Part shown: in pieces, positions 52,897 to 62,104 of the stretch
Numbering within the stretch: the stretch's first letter is position 1
How the letters are laid out: each line of letters starts with the position of its first letter
DNA from: Sediminibacterium soli
GTDB lineage: Bacteria > Bacteroidota > Bacteroidia > Chitinophagales > Chitinophagaceae
DNA: 64,000 bases
Direction of reading: 5' to 3'
Assembly (NCBI RefSeq): GCF_009939225.1
Contig: NZ_JAACJR010000008.1
Span: 369,107 to 433,106, forward strand
The notes under the pieces: model-generated
Database searches by the model: none
Told to the model about the DNA's origin: nothing
Seen by the model: the letters and a program-made list of their open reading frames with translations, nothing else
Position numbers and translations under genes: made by a program

Positions 52897-53643
52897 ATGT
52901 CTATTTTTATAAATACCGTAACAGGAAAACCGACCACCATGCTCAGATACCACAAGCAGACCAGGATACTGGTCGCCATAGACTGTATCATCCTCGGATT
53001 TGACGGACACGACCTGAAGCTGCTGCTGGTGCAGCGCGGACTGGAGTACGAAAAAGGCAAATGGAGCCTGATGGGGGGATTTGTGCAGAAGGACGAGGAT
53101 TTTGAAAAAGGCTCGGCCCGTATCCTTAAAGAACTGACCGGACTGGAAGGCGTATACATGGAACAGCTTTTTGCCTTCGGCGATGTAAAACGCGATCCCT
53201 ATGAGCGTACGGTATCCGTTGCCTATTTTGCGCTGATCGATATTCACCAGTACGAGAAACAGCTGAATGCCGACTACCATGCCGAATGGTTCCCGATCAA
53301 CGATACCCCGCGGCTGATTTTCGACCACCAGGAGATGGTGGATATGGCCAAGGAAAAACTGCGGTACAAAGCGGCCTTCCACCCCATCCTGTTTGAGCTG
53401 CTGCCCGAGAAGTTCACCCTGCCGCAGCTGCAGAGCCTGTACGAAGGCATCTTCGACTGCAGCTTTGATAAAAGAAATTTCAGCCGGAAGCTGCAGTCTA
53501 CCAAATTACTGATCAGGCAAAAAGACAAGGAAAGACTGAGCTCCAAAAGAGGCGCTTATTATTACAAACTGGACAAAAGACGGTATGCGGCCAATTTTCA
53601 TGCGTTCCTGAACCTGATTCCCAATCCCGGCAACCTGAAATAA
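52897..53643 (+). CDS. araR: Nudix-related transcriptional regulator of arabinose use, AraR type
   Basis: The 248-residue protein has an N-terminal Nudix-like domain and a C-terminal winged helix (about 165-240, ending RGAYYYKLDKRRYAANFHAFLNL). The Nudix box region GGFVQKDEDFEKGSARILKEL lacks two of the catalytic glutamates (R-I-L-K-E-L in place of R-E-x-x-E-E), so it should bind a ligand without hydrolysing it. This matches the AraR repressor group known from Bacteroides, which responds to L-arabinose. It lies directly before araBDA and opposite galM. An ATG at 52939 (MLRYHKQTRIL) is an equally good start. Confidence 0.88.
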   Translation: MSIFINTVTGKPTTMLRYHKQTRILVAIDCIILGFDGHDLKLLLVQRGLEYEKGKWSLMGGFVQKDEDFEKGSARILKELTGLEGVYMEQLFAFGDVKRDPYERTVSVAYFALIDIHQYEKQLNADYHAEWFPINDTPRLIFDHQEMVDMAKEKLRYKAAFHPILFELLPEKFTLPQLQSLYEGIFDCSFDKRNFSRKLQSTKLLIRQKDKERLSSKRGAYYYKLDKRRYAANFHAFLNLIPNPGNLK

Positions 53644-53667
53644 CAGGATTTTTCTCCTGTTTTTTTT
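53642..53667 (+). terminator. Terminator of araR
   Basis: AACAGGA at 53642-53648 pairs with TCCTGTT at 53655-53661, and a run of T residues continues to 53667. It overlaps the araR stop codon, so araB needs its own promoter. Confidence 0.85.
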
Positions 53668-53695
53668 GATTATAAATTTTAAGTGTTACTTTGAC
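53665..53695 (+). promoter_or_regulatory. Promoter and putative AraR operator of araBDA
   Basis: A -33-like TTTG at 53665-53668 and a -7-like TTACTTTG at 53686-53693 are 17 bases apart. The ATG of araB is 36 bases after the -7 box. The stretch 53675-53695 is the element shared with susC (TTTTAAGTGT, three bases, TTTGAC). A short GTGT-N7-ACAC inverted repeat (53683-53697) covers the -7 box, where a repressor could block transcription. Confidence 0.6.
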
Positions 53696-53728
53696 ACGAA
53701 TTAACCGACCAAAAACATTTGCTGTCAG

Positions 53729-55399
53729 ATGAGAAAGCAACAGTATGCCATCGGGGTGGATTACGGAACAGACTCTGTAAGATCCATCATCGCAGATACC
53801 GCCACGGGAGAAGAGATCGCCTCCGCCGTTTATTATTATCCACGCTGGAAACAGGGATTGTACTGCGATCCCTCCGAAAGCCGGTTCCGCCAGCATCCGC
53901 AGGATTATATCGAAGGTCTTGAACAAACCATACAGGCCTGTCTGCAAAAAGCGGGCGCCGGAATTGCCGCACAGGTATGTGCCATTGGTGTGGACACCAC
54001 CGGCTCCTCGCCTGTTGCCGTAGACGAAAGCGGGCAGCCACTGGCATTGAGTCCGGCTTTTGCAAAAAACCCCAATGCCATGTTCGTGTTATGGAAAGAC
54101 CATACCAGCGTGGGCGAGGCCGCAGAGATCAACCAGCATGCCGGCAGGTTTGACACCAATTACCTGCAGTACGTAGGAGGTATCTATTCGTCCGAATGGT
54201 TCTGGGCAAAACTGCTGCACATACTCCGTGCCGATGAAGCCGTTCGCAAAGCCTGCCATTCCTGGGTGGAGCATTGCGACTGGATCCCTTTTTTACTGAC
54301 CGGCGGCAAACATATTTCCGAGTTGAAACGCGGCGTATGCGCGGCAGGTCATAAAGGATTATGGTCTGAAGTCTTTGACGGCTACCCTCCCAACGAATTT
54401 TTTACCGGTCTCGATCCCCTGCTCAACGGTTATGTGAACACCCTTGGTAAACATACCTATACTTCGGACCAGCCCGCCGGCACCCTGTCAAAAGAATGGG
54501 CGCAGCGGCTGGGCTTACCCGAGACCGTGGTGGTGGCCGTAGGCGCTTTTGATGCGCATATGGGTGCGGTGGGCGGACAGATAGAACCCTACCACCTCAG
54601 CAAAGTGATGGGTACTTCTACCTGCGATATACTGGTGGCACCGAAAAAAGACCTGGAAGGCAATACCGTAAAAGGTATCTGCGGACAGGTGGATGGCTCG
54701 GTGATACCGGGTTTGCTGGGACTGGAAGCGGGACAATCCGCTTTTGGCGATACCTATGCCTGGTTCCGTAATATGCTCATCAAACCCATGCGCGAACTGC
54801 TGCAGCAATCGGGAATGGAAGACAGCGAAAAAACGATACAGTACCTCGATGAACAGTTGGTGCCGCATCTGTCCAGACAGGCTGCCGCATTACCGCTGGC
54901 GGAAAACGATGAACTGGCGCTGGACTGGTTCAACGGACGACGCACGCCGGATGCCAATCAGTATTTAAAAAGCAGTCTGCACGGGCTTGACCTGGCAACG
55001 GATGCTGCGAGGATATTCAAATCGCTGGTGGAAGCCACCTGTTTCGGCGCAAGAAGCATCGTGGAGCGCTTCCGCGAAGAAGGCGTGGAAGTAAAAGGAC
55101 TGATCGGTCTGGGTGGTGTGGCAAAAAAATCGCCCTATATCATGCAGGTGATGAGCAATGTGATGAACATGCCCATCCGTGTTCACAAAAGCGAACAGAC
55201 CTGTGCGCTTGGCGCCGCCATGTTTGCCGCCACCGCCGCGGGTGTATACGGCAAGGTGGAAGACGCGATGCAACATATGGGACAGGGTTTTGACACCACT
55301 TATTTTCCGCAGACCAATACGGTGGCACATTATAATGCGCGCTACCGCCGATACCGGGAGGCGGGCGCTTTTACCGAGCAGCATACAAAAAAACAATAG
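53729..55399 (+). CDS. araB: L-ribulokinase
   Basis: The 556-residue FGGY kinase phosphorylates L-ribulose at O5 using ATP. It starts with the phosphate motif IGVDYGTDSVRSII, and later shows IGVDTTGSSPVAVD, VGAFDAHMGAVGG and GLIGLGGVAKKSPYIMQVMSNV. Length and motifs are those of AraB-type ribulokinase and not xylulokinase. It is the first gene of the arabinose operon, with araD starting 3 bases after its stop. Confidence 0.95.
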   Translation: MRKQQYAIGVDYGTDSVRSIIADTATGEEIASAVYYYPRWKQGLYCDPSESRFRQHPQDYIEGLEQTIQACLQKAGAGIAAQVCAIGVDTTGSSPVAVDESGQPLALSPAFAKNPNAMFVLWKDHTSVGEAAEINQHAGRFDTNYLQYVGGIYSSEWFWAKLLHILRADEAVRKACHSWVEHCDWIPFLLTGGKHISELKRGVCAAGHKGLWSEVFDGYPPNEFFTGLDPLLNGYVNTLGKHTYTSDQPAGTLSKEWAQRLGLPETVVVAVGAFDAHMGAVGGQIEPYHLSKVMGTSTCDILVAPKKDLEGNTVKGICGQVDGSVIPGLLGLEAGQSAFGDTYAWFRNMLIKPMRELLQQSGMEDSEKTIQYLDEQLVPHLSRQAAALPLAENDELALDWFNGRRTPDANQYLKSSLHGLDLATDAARIFKSLVEATCFGARSIVERFREEGVEVKGLIGLGGVAKKSPYIMQVMSNVMNMPIRVHKSEQTCALGAAMFAATAAGVYGKVEDAMQHMGQGFDTTYFPQTNTVAHYNARYRRYREAGAFTEQHTKKQ

Positions 55400-55402
55400 A
55401 CC

Positions 55403-56101
55403 ATGAGCAAGTACGAAGCAATCAGGCAGCAGGCCTACGATGCCAATATGCAGTTGCCGAAACTGGGACTGGTGCTTTTCACCTTTGGCAATGTAAGCGT
55501 TGCAGACAGGGAACAGAAACTGTTCGCCATCAAACCCAGCGGTGTGGTATACGAGGAGTTATCGCCCGAAAAAATGGTGATCGTGGATTTTGACGGTCAT
55601 ACCGTTGAAGGAGACCTGCGGCCTTCTTCCGACACAAAAACACATGCGGTGCTGTATAAACACTGGGACGGCATCGGCAGCATCGTGCATACGCATTCCA
55701 CCTATGCCACGGCCTGGGCGCAGGCACAGCGCGATATCCCCATCTTCGGAACAACGCATGCCGATCATACCACGGTATCCATACCCTGCGCGCCGCCCAT
55801 GAGCGATGAAATGATCCGCGGCGATTATGAAACGGAAACAGGTTTCCAGATACTCAATTGTTTTACCGAAAAAAAACTGTCACCCGCAGAAGTGGAAATG
55901 ATACTGGTAGGCAATCATGCGCCGTTTACCTGGGGAAAAAATGCCCACAAAGCGGTTTACAACGCAGCCGTGCTGGAAGAAGTGGCCCGCATGGCTTACC
56001 TCACCCTGCAGATCAATCCCGCCGCACCCCTGCTGAAAGACGCACTGATACAAAAACATTACGAAAGAAAACATGGTCCGGACTCTTATTACGGACAATA
56101 A
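55403..56101 (+). CDS. araD: L-ribulose-5-phosphate 4-epimerase
   Basis: The 232-residue class-II-aldolase-family epimerase converts L-ribulose 5-phosphate to D-xylulose 5-phosphate. It has the GNVSV and [10 protein letters not shown] substrate motifs, the zinc site [25 protein letters not shown], and the third ligand in [11 protein letters not shown]. It lies between araB and araA. Confidence 0.95.
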   Translation: MSKYEAIRQQAYDANMQLPKLGLVLFTFGNVSVADREQKLFAIKPSGVVYEELSPEKMVIVDFDGHTVEGDLRPSSDTKTHAVLYKHWDGIGSIVHTHSTYATAWAQAQRDIPIFGTTHADHTTVSIPCAPPMSDEMIRGDYETETGFQILNCFTEKKLSPAEVEMILVGNHAPFTWGKNAHKAVYNAAVLEEVARMAYLTLQINPAAPLLKDALIQKHYERKHGPDSYYGQ

Positions 56102-56123
56102 ACAGAACATAAATCGTTTTACT

Positions 56124-57614
56124 ATGACCAATCTGAAACAACTGGAAGTGTGGTTTGTTACCGGCAGCCAGCATTTGTATGGAGAAGAAACGCTCAGGCA
56201 GGTAGCAGCCAATTCGGCCGTTATTGCCAATTCCCTTGATCAATGGCCAACGGTTCCGGTGAAAGTGGTGTACAAACCAACGGTAAAATCATCCGAAGAA
56301 ATATTCGCCACCTGCCAGGAAGCCAATCAGACACCGCAGTGTATCGGCATCATCACCTGGATGCATACTTTTTCGCCTGCCAAGATGTGGATAGGCGGTT
56401 TGAAAATACTGCAGAAACCTGTGTTGCATTTTCATACGCAGTTCAACCGCGATATTCCCTGGAACACCATCGACATGGATTTTATGAACCTGAACCAGAG
56501 TGCGCATGGCGATCGCGAGTTCGGTTTTATCATGACGCGCATGCGGCTGAACCGAAAAGTGGTGGTGGGACACTGGAGTGATGGGGAGAGTGTTGACAAA
56601 ATCGTGGGCTGGATGCGCGCCGCGGCCGGATGGCATGACTGGCAGGGCGCCAAATTTGCTCGGTTTGGCGATAACATGCGTTATGTTGCCGTTACCGAGG
56701 GCGATAAAGTGGAGGCGGAAATCAGGTTCGGTTATTCTGTCAACACCTACGGTATCGGCGATCTGGTGGAGGTGATCAGATCGGTGAGCGAAGCGGACCT
56801 CAAACAACTGGTGGAGGAATACGCGGCATCGTACCAGCTTTCGGAAAGCCTTCTGCCCGGAGGCAGCCAGCATCATTCGCTGCGCGAAGCGGCCCGTATT
56901 GAACTGGGACTGGAGACATTTCTCCGGAGCGGCGGGTTCAAGGGCTTTACCACCACGTTCGAAGACCTGCACGGGATGGAACAGTTGCCGGGTATCGCAG
57001 CGCAGCGCCTGATGGCAAAGGGTTATGGCTTTGCCGGCGAGGGCGACTGGAAAACGGCCGCGCTGGTGCGCGCCATGAAAGTAATGGCCACGGGTCTGGA
57101 AGGCGGCAACAGTTTTATGGAAGACTATACCTATCATTTTGACCCCAACAACAAACTGGTGCTGGGCTCGCATATGCTGGAGATATGTCCTTCAATCGCC
57201 GATGCCAAACCCGGCTGCGAAGTGCATCCGCTGGGTATCGGCGGCAAGGCAGACCCGGTGCGCCTGGTATTCAACTCAGGCTCGGGTCCGGCCATCAATG
57301 CATCGATCGTGGATATGGGTAACCGCTTCCGTTTGCTGGTGAACGATGTGATGGCCGTGGCGCCGATCAACAGCGTTCCCAAACTGCCGGTGGCAAGGGT
57401 GCTATGGAAGCCTTACCCCGATATGCAGACCGGCTGTGCCGCCTGGATACTCGCCGGCGGCGCGCACCATACCTGTTACTCACAGAATATCGGCGCAGCA
57501 CAGATGGAAGACTTTGCCGAGATCGCGGGCATAGAGTATGTGCTCATCAACAATGAAACAAGACTTCACCAGTTCAAGAACGAATTGCGCTGGAACGAAC
57601 GTTTCTACCAATAG
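56124..57614 (+). CDS. araA: L-arabinose isomerase
   Basis: The 496-residue enzyme converts L-arabinose to L-ribulose using Mn(II). It begins [20 protein letters not shown], and holds the metal and active-site residues in EDYTYHFDP and [11 protein letters not shown], plus [23 protein letters not shown]. The ATG at 56124 is used because the family starts just before the LEVWF strand; an in-frame GTG/ATG extension overlaps araD. It is cytoplasmic and third in the operon. Confidence 0.96.
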   Translation: MTNLKQLEVWFVTGSQHLYGEETLRQVAANSAVIANSLDQWPTVPVKVVYKPTVKSSEEIFATCQEANQTPQCIGIITWMHTFSPAKMWIGGLKILQKPVLHFHTQFNRDIPWNTIDMDFMNLNQSAHGDREFGFIMTRMRLNRKVVVGHWSDGESVDKIVGWMRAAAGWHDWQGAKFARFGDNMRYVAVTEGDKVEAEIRFGYSVNTYGIGDLVEVIRSVSEADLKQLVEEYAASYQLSESLLPGGSQHHSLREAARIELGLETFLRSGGFKGFTTTFEDLHGMEQLPGIAAQRLMAKGYGFAGEGDWKTAALVRAMKVMATGLEGGNSFMEDYTYHFDPNNKLVLGSHMLEICPSIADAKPGCEVHPLGIGGKADPVRLVFNSGSGPAINASIVDMGNRFRLLVNDVMAVAPINSVPKLPVARVLWKPYPDMQTGCAAWILAGGAHHTCYSQNIGAAQMEDFAEIAGIEYVLINNETRLHQFKNELRWNERFYQ

Positions 57615-57645
57615 TATTGCTTATTCATCACCCTAAACAAAACAC

Positions 57646-59331
57646 ATGAAAGGGCTTGCCACTATCGACATTGTCGTATTCCTTTTTTATTTCGTCATCG
57701 TTGCCGGTTATGGTTACTGGATCTACCGGCGCAAAAAGAAAGCGGTAACCGACACCAAGGATTTTTTCCTGGCCGAAGGATCGCTTACCTGGTGGGCGAT
57801 CGGCGCCTCGCTGATCGCGTCCAATATCTCAGCGGAACAGTTCATCGGCATGAGCGGCGAAGGCTTCTTTGTGGGCACCGCTGTTGCAGCTTATGAATGG
57901 ATCGCTGCACTGGCCCTGATCATCATAGCGGTATGGTTCATGCCCATTTACCTGAAGAACAAGATCTTCACGATGCCGCAGTTCCTTACCACAAGGTATA
58001 ACCAGACCGTGGCGCTGATATTAACGGTATTCTGGCTGTTCCTGTACATATTCGTAAACCTGACATCGATCCTGTACCTCGGCGCACTGGCGATCAACGG
58101 ACTGATAGGCGGACAATACCTGCACCTGATCATGATACTGCTTGCTGTTTTTGCACTGCTGATCACACTCGGCGGTATGAAAGTGATCGGGTACACCGAT
58201 GTAATACAGGTAGCGGTGCTCATCATCGGCGGTCTGGCAACGACCTATATGGCGCTGGTGATCGTAAGCGAAAAATTTGGTCTGGGAAGAGACGTGCTAT
58301 CCGGTTTCAATACGCTGCTGAAAGAAGCACCCGATCACTTCCATATGATGCTGAGCAAACCCGGTCCCGGCGCTTCACAGGAAGAGATCAACAAATACCT
58401 GGTGCTGCCCGGCCTTGCCATGTATTTTGCAGGACAGTGGATCGTGAACCTCAACTACTGGGGCTGCAACCAGTACATTACGCAGCGGGCCCTGGGCGCC
58501 AACCTGCAAACGGCGCGCACCGGCATCCTGTTCGCAGGTTTGCTGAAGCTGATGATGCCGGTAATCGTTATGCTGCCCGGTATCGCCGCCTATGTACTGC
58601 ACAAGAACGGGCACCTGCCCCAGCTCGAAGGCGGAAGCAAGGATGGCGCTTACTCAGCCATACTGGGCTTTCTGCCCGCAGGATTGAAGGGACTGTCGAT
58701 CGCTGCGCTTACCGCGGCCATTGTGGCTTCTCTTGCCGGCAAAGCCAACAGCATCTCCACCATCTTTACGCTCGATGTCTTCAAAAAATACATCAAACCC
58801 GAAGCCAGTGAAAAGAAAATGGTATGGACAGGCCGCATCACCATTGTGGCAGCCATGTTCGTGAGCCTGCTGTTCACCTGGAACGATACGCTGGGTATCG
58901 GCGGCGAAGGTGGTTTTACTTTTATCCAGAAATACACCGGCTTTATCAGCCCGGGGGTGTTTGCCCTGTTCCTGCTGGGTATGTTCTGGAAAAGAACCAC
59001 GGGCGCTGCGGCGGTGGTGGGCGTGATCCTCGGATTTGTATTGTCGGTTTTCTTCAACAACTACGCCCCTGCGCTGCTTGGCAACGAAACCATCCTGTAC
59101 ACCGCTTTCCCGAACGGAAAAGGCGGTTACGAGATACCGTTCCTGATCAATATGGGCTGGTCTTTCTTCTTTACGATCGCGGCGATGGTACTGATCAGCC
59201 TCGGCGGTCCGAAAGTAAACCCGAAAGCATTTATATTCGAGAAAGGTATGTTCCAAGTCAGCAACCGCGTGATCGTACTGATCGTGGTAACGCTGTTATT
59301 ACTTACCGCGCTGTATGTTCGGTTCTGGTAA
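57646..59331 (+). CDS. Sodium/solute symporter family sugar transporter
   Basis: The 561-residue protein belongs to the sodium-solute symporter (SSS, SglT-like) family with about 14 transmembrane helices. It shows the sodium-site region SLIASNISAEQFIGMSGEGF, the helix LYIFVNLTSILYLGALAI and the sugar-binding-region motif YWGCNQYITQRALGA. As the last gene of the araBDA operon, 31 bases after araA, it most likely brings L-arabinose across the inner membrane. Confidence 0.92.
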   Translation: MKGLATIDIVVFLFYFVIVAGYGYWIYRRKKKAVTDTKDFFLAEGSLTWWAIGASLIASNISAEQFIGMSGEGFFVGTAVAAYEWIAALALIIIAVWFMPIYLKNKIFTMPQFLTTRYNQTVALILTVFWLFLYIFVNLTSILYLGALAINGLIGGQYLHLIMILLAVFALLITLGGMKVIGYTDVIQVAVLIIGGLATTYMALVIVSEKFGLGRDVLSGFNTLLKEAPDHFHMMLSKPGPGASQEEINKYLVLPGLAMYFAGQWIVNLNYWGCNQYITQRALGANLQTARTGILFAGLLKLMMPVIVMLPGIAAYVLHKNGHLPQLEGGSKDGAYSAILGFLPAGLKGLSIAALTAAIVASLAGKANSISTIFTLDVFKKYIKPEASEKKMVWTGRITIVAAMFVSLLFTWNDTLGIGGEGGFTFIQKYTGFISPGVFALFLLGMFWKRTTGAAAVVGVILGFVLSVFFNNYAPALLGNETILYTAFPNGKGGYEIPFLINMGWSFFFTIAAMVLISLGGPKVNPKAFIFEKGMFQVSNRVIVLIVVTLLLLTALYVRFW

Positions 59332-59351
59332 CCCTGGCACAGCCTATCCCG

Positions 59352-59383
59352 AAAAAGCCCGGAGCAATCGTTCCGGGCTTTTT
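59352..59383. terminator. Terminator of the araBDA operon
   Basis: A 12-base stem (arms from AAAAAGCCCGGA at 59352-59363 and its complement at 59372-59383) with an eight-base loop is A-rich on one side and T-rich on the other. It can serve the arabinose operon and the convergent VIT-family gene. Confidence 0.9.
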
Positions 59384-59407
59384 GTTTCGCGGGGTAATAC
59401 GGTGCGG

Positions 59408-60097
59408 CTATGCCGTTTGTACGCCAAACAGGTAACCCACCAGCGCCGTTACGCCCATTGCCACGGTACCCCAGAAGCAGATCCTGGTCACCGCCTTGCC
59501 CGCCGGGGAGCCGCCTGCCTTGGCGGCAACAAATGCCGATAAAGCCATAAACCCGATCGCGAAAACATATTGACTGATCACCATCTGCGGCAGCGGTGCA
59601 AACAGGGCCACAAGCAGGGGCAACACACCGCCGCAGATAAACGATGCGCCGGAAGCAAAAGCGGCCTGCATCGGCCTGGCCTGTGTGATCTCGTTAATGC
59701 CCAGTTCGTCTCTTGCATGTGCGGCCAGCGCATCATGCGCCGTAAGTTGTATGGCAACCTGTTTTGCGAGCGATTCATCCAGGCCCCTGTTCCGGTAGAT
59801 GGCCGCCAGTTCTTCGAGCTCCGCTTCGGGCATGGCAGCCAGTTCCTGTTTTTCGCGCGCAAGATCCGACTGTTCTATATCGGATTGCGAACTGACGGAC
59901 ACATATTCACCCGCAGCCATCGACAGGGCGCCCGCCACTATACCGGCCAGCGCAGCCAGTACCACCGGTTGCCGCGCGCTGCCCGCCGCGGCGATACCGA
60001 TGGCAAGACTCGAAGTGGATAGTATGCCGTCGTTGGCGCCCAGTACCGCGGCCCTGATCCAGCCGCTTTTGATGTTGTAGTGTTTTTCAGCATCCAT
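59408..60097 (-). CDS. VIT1/CCC1-family transporter
   Basis: The 229-residue membrane protein has the family motifs RAAVLGANDGILSTSSLAIGIA in helix 1 and ALAGIVAGALSMAAGEYVSVSSQSDIEQSDL in helix 2. A cytoplasmic Glu-rich helical hairpin (ELAAMPEAELEELAAIYRNRG) and three more helices follow. VIT1/CCC1 proteins move Fe(II) or Mn(II); the Glu-rich loop is the metal-binding domain in characterised members. There is no fused ferritin-like domain. Neighbours give no further clue. Confidence 0.88.
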   Translation of the reverse strand: MDAEKHYNIKSGWIRAAVLGANDGILSTSSLAIGIAAAGSARQPVVLAALAGIVAGALSMAAGEYVSVSSQSDIEQSDLAREKQELAAMPEAELEELAAIYRNRGLDESLAKQVAIQLTAHDALAAHARDELGINEITQARPMQAAFASGASFICGGVLPLLVALFAPLPQMVISQYVFAIGFMALSAFVAAKAGGSPAGKAVTRICFWGTVAMGVTALVGYLFGVQTA

Positions 60098-60142
60098 GGA
60101 ATGTTCAGGTTAATCGTTCAACAGGCAAAGCCCCTCGACCCT

Positions 60143-61168
60143 TCAGGGTTTGAGGGTAAGAGGGGAATAATATATGCCATCGGGCGTGTTGCCCGTCTGG
60201 AAACTGCCGGTAATGGTCCAGGATCGGGTATCGATCATGGCCGCAAGTTTGTACCCGGTTACGGATACGAAAATATAGCGGTCGTCTTCGCTGACGGTAA
60301 TCCCTCCGGGAACAGGCTGTGCAGGTGGCTGTCCCTTACTGTCGGGCTGTGCATACGGCACCAGCGTTTTGAAATCGATGTCTTTTATCCGCTGTTTTTT
60401 AGCCACATCGTATATGCTGAGGTTACCCGCATTGCCATTGCTGACCATAACATATTTTCCGCTGTGCAGAAACCTTACGCGGTACGCAAGATCATGGGCG
60501 GGCAGTATGGCAAGCTGTTTCCAGCTTTTGGTATCGATGGCCGTAACGGTGCTGTCGTTGCGGTTGGCCACCCATAGTTCTTTTCCATCGGGCGAAACGG
60601 CAATGCCTTCGATACCCTGCTTGAGCGCTGCCAGGTGCACTACGGTATCCTGTTTTGTATCGACGGCGCTGACCGAACCCGAGACAATATTGGATACATA
60701 AGCCATGGCATCAGAAGCCGACCAGGCCACCATATGGCTGCGCTCCTGCGCGGTATGCACCACCCGCGATACCTTATCCGTTTGCAGGTTCAGCCTGAAC
60801 AGCTGCCGGGTGGCTTCGCTCGTGATGACCAGTTCGTGGTTGCTGGTAAATTCGATACCATGCGGACGGGTATACTGTCCTGTTGAAATGGTGCGCAGCG
60901 CCTTTCTGCCGGATATATCGATAACGGTAACCGAATTGCCCGGTGTGGCCGCCCCGTAATTGCAGACAACGGCGGTTCTACCATCGGGCGAAACGGCCAA
61001 TTCATGGGGCGCCTCTCCCACCGGCAGCAACGCCAGTTGTTTTTTGGTGGCCACATCAAAAACAGAAACGGTATTGTCCGACTTATTGGCCACGAGTAAA
61101 CTGCCGTGCTGCGCCGCGGCGGCGGCCCATAACAATACAAGCGGCAGTACGGTGAAAAGTCTGCGCAT
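60143..61168 (-). CDS. YVTN beta-propeller secreted protein
   Basis: The 341-residue protein has a signal peptide ending AAAAAQ and seven repeats of the YVTN type, for example LLVANKSDNTVSVFDVATKKQL, ELAVSPDGRTAVVCNYG and ELWVANRNDSTVTAIDTKSWKQ. Such propellers are ligand-binding or surface scaffolds; the reaction, if any, is unknown. No catalytic domain is attached. It is probably periplasmic and monocistronic. Confidence 0.85.
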   Translation of the reverse strand: MRRLFTVLPLVLLWAAAAAQHGSLLVANKSDNTVSVFDVATKKQLALLPVGEAPHELAVSPDGRTAVVCNYGAATPGNSVTVIDISGRKALRTISTGQYTRPHGIEFTSNHELVITSEATRQLFRLNLQTDKVSRVVHTAQERSHMVAWSASDAMAYVSNIVSGSVSAVDTKQDTVVHLAALKQGIEGIAVSPDGKELWVANRNDSTVTAIDTKSWKQLAILPAHDLAYRVRFLHSGKYVMVSNGNAGNLSIYDVAKKQRIKDIDFKTLVPYAQPDSKGQPPAQPVPGGITVSEDDRYIFVSVTGYKLAAMIDTRSWTITGSFQTGNTPDGIYYSPLTLKP

Positions 61169-61258
61169 GGGGTATTAATTGTTCAGACAAGTTACTCAAA
61201 CAGGCTGATTTTTCAACTTATTAACGGCAGGTAGGCAGGCGGGTCTTACGGGTTATTG

Positions 61259-61266
61259 TATTTTTG
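61259..61266 (+). promoter_or_regulatory. -7 box ahead of the frameshifted gene
   Basis: TATTTTTG is an exact TAnnTTTG match, 18 bases before the ATG at 61284. The promoter therefore looks intact although the gene is broken. Confidence 0.5.
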
Positions 61267-61283
61267 GAGATAAACGCGTTGTT

Positions 61284-61959
61284 ATGAGTTTTGCATTTTC
61301 AAAAATCGTTTCCCGGCTTGCGCTGGGTCTGACGCTGCTGGCAGGCAGAATGGACACCCGAGGAACTGAAAGAACTGTTTGCCTATTGCGAAAAACCCGA
61401 GCTGGTAAAACAACTGAAGCTATCCGAAGAAACCGCCGACCGGATCGGCGAGATACATTACTGGGCGCTGCAGCAAAAGATCAGTATTGCCGCCAACACC
61501 AATGCCGCTTATGCCACACCCAACGAAGTGGAAGAAGATGTGATCAAGAAATACAAAGCGCTGAAACTGTCGGGCGACCAGGTAAAAGCGCTGACAGAAT
61601 GCCGGCAGGCCAATCCCGATGGAATGGGTTCCTGCGCCGTTACCACGCTTACACCCGATAAACAGTTCGATACGCTTACACCCCAGCGGGCGGTACAGCT
61701 ATACAAAACAAAATACCGCAAGACACTGATCGACAAACTCGATATCAACGGCCGCCAGGCAGATATGCTTTTCGATGCAGAGGTATGGAAGCAGAAGGAA
61801 ATGCTGGCGCTTTCCGCCATGCCGGCAACCGATTTCAACCGCATCCGCAAAACGGTGGAGATGCACCGTACCGCCGATACCAAATTCAAAGCCATCGGTC
61901 TCACCGACTCCCAACTCCTGTCTGCGCAGGATTTCTTCCGGGAGAACAGGTTGAGGTGA
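61284..61959 (+). pseudogene. Secreted hypothetical protein gene with a frameshift after the signal peptide
   Basis: From the ATG at 61284 one frame gives a clear signal peptide (MSFAFSKIVSRLALGLTLLAG, then AGR). The mature protein continues in the +1 frame: AEWTPEELKELFAYCEKPEL, then LKLSEETADRIGEIHYWALQ, and on to a stop at 61959, about 200 residues. The switch is around 61341-61350 in GCAGGCAGAA, a short GCAG repeat. The mature part is helical with two similar segments (LKLSEETADRIG and LKLSGDQVKALTE), recalling periplasmic CpxP/Spy-like helical proteins, but no family is assigned. It is a pseudogene, a phase-variable gene or a sequencing error. Confidence 0.65.
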
Positions 61960-62090
61960 GGGGATGGTTAAATGGCTGGTTTGCTGGGAGTTCCCCATTC
62001 AGCTGGTTAACCATGCAGCCATTTATCCACCCTCCCCTCTTTCTAATCCGAAATTAATCTGTTCCTTATCTGCCGTTTATGACAGGGGAA

Positions 62091-62098
62091 TAAGTTTG
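62091..62098 (+). promoter_or_regulatory. -7 box of candidate small RNA
   Basis: TAAGTTTG is an exact TAnnTTTG match. It lies 115-130 bases upstream of a strong terminator, with no reading frame between. Confidence 0.45.
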
Positions 62099-62104
62099 TC
62101 TGGA

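Noticed and set aside
56289..57173. A 294-codon open frame antisense to araA
   Set aside because: It lies wholly within L-arabinose isomerase, which is certain.
61341..61350. Programmed ribosomal frameshifting in the broken secreted-protein gene
   Set aside because: There is no slippery heptamer such as A-AAA-AAG, and no clear downstream stem; a mutation or sequencing error in the GCAG repeat is simpler.
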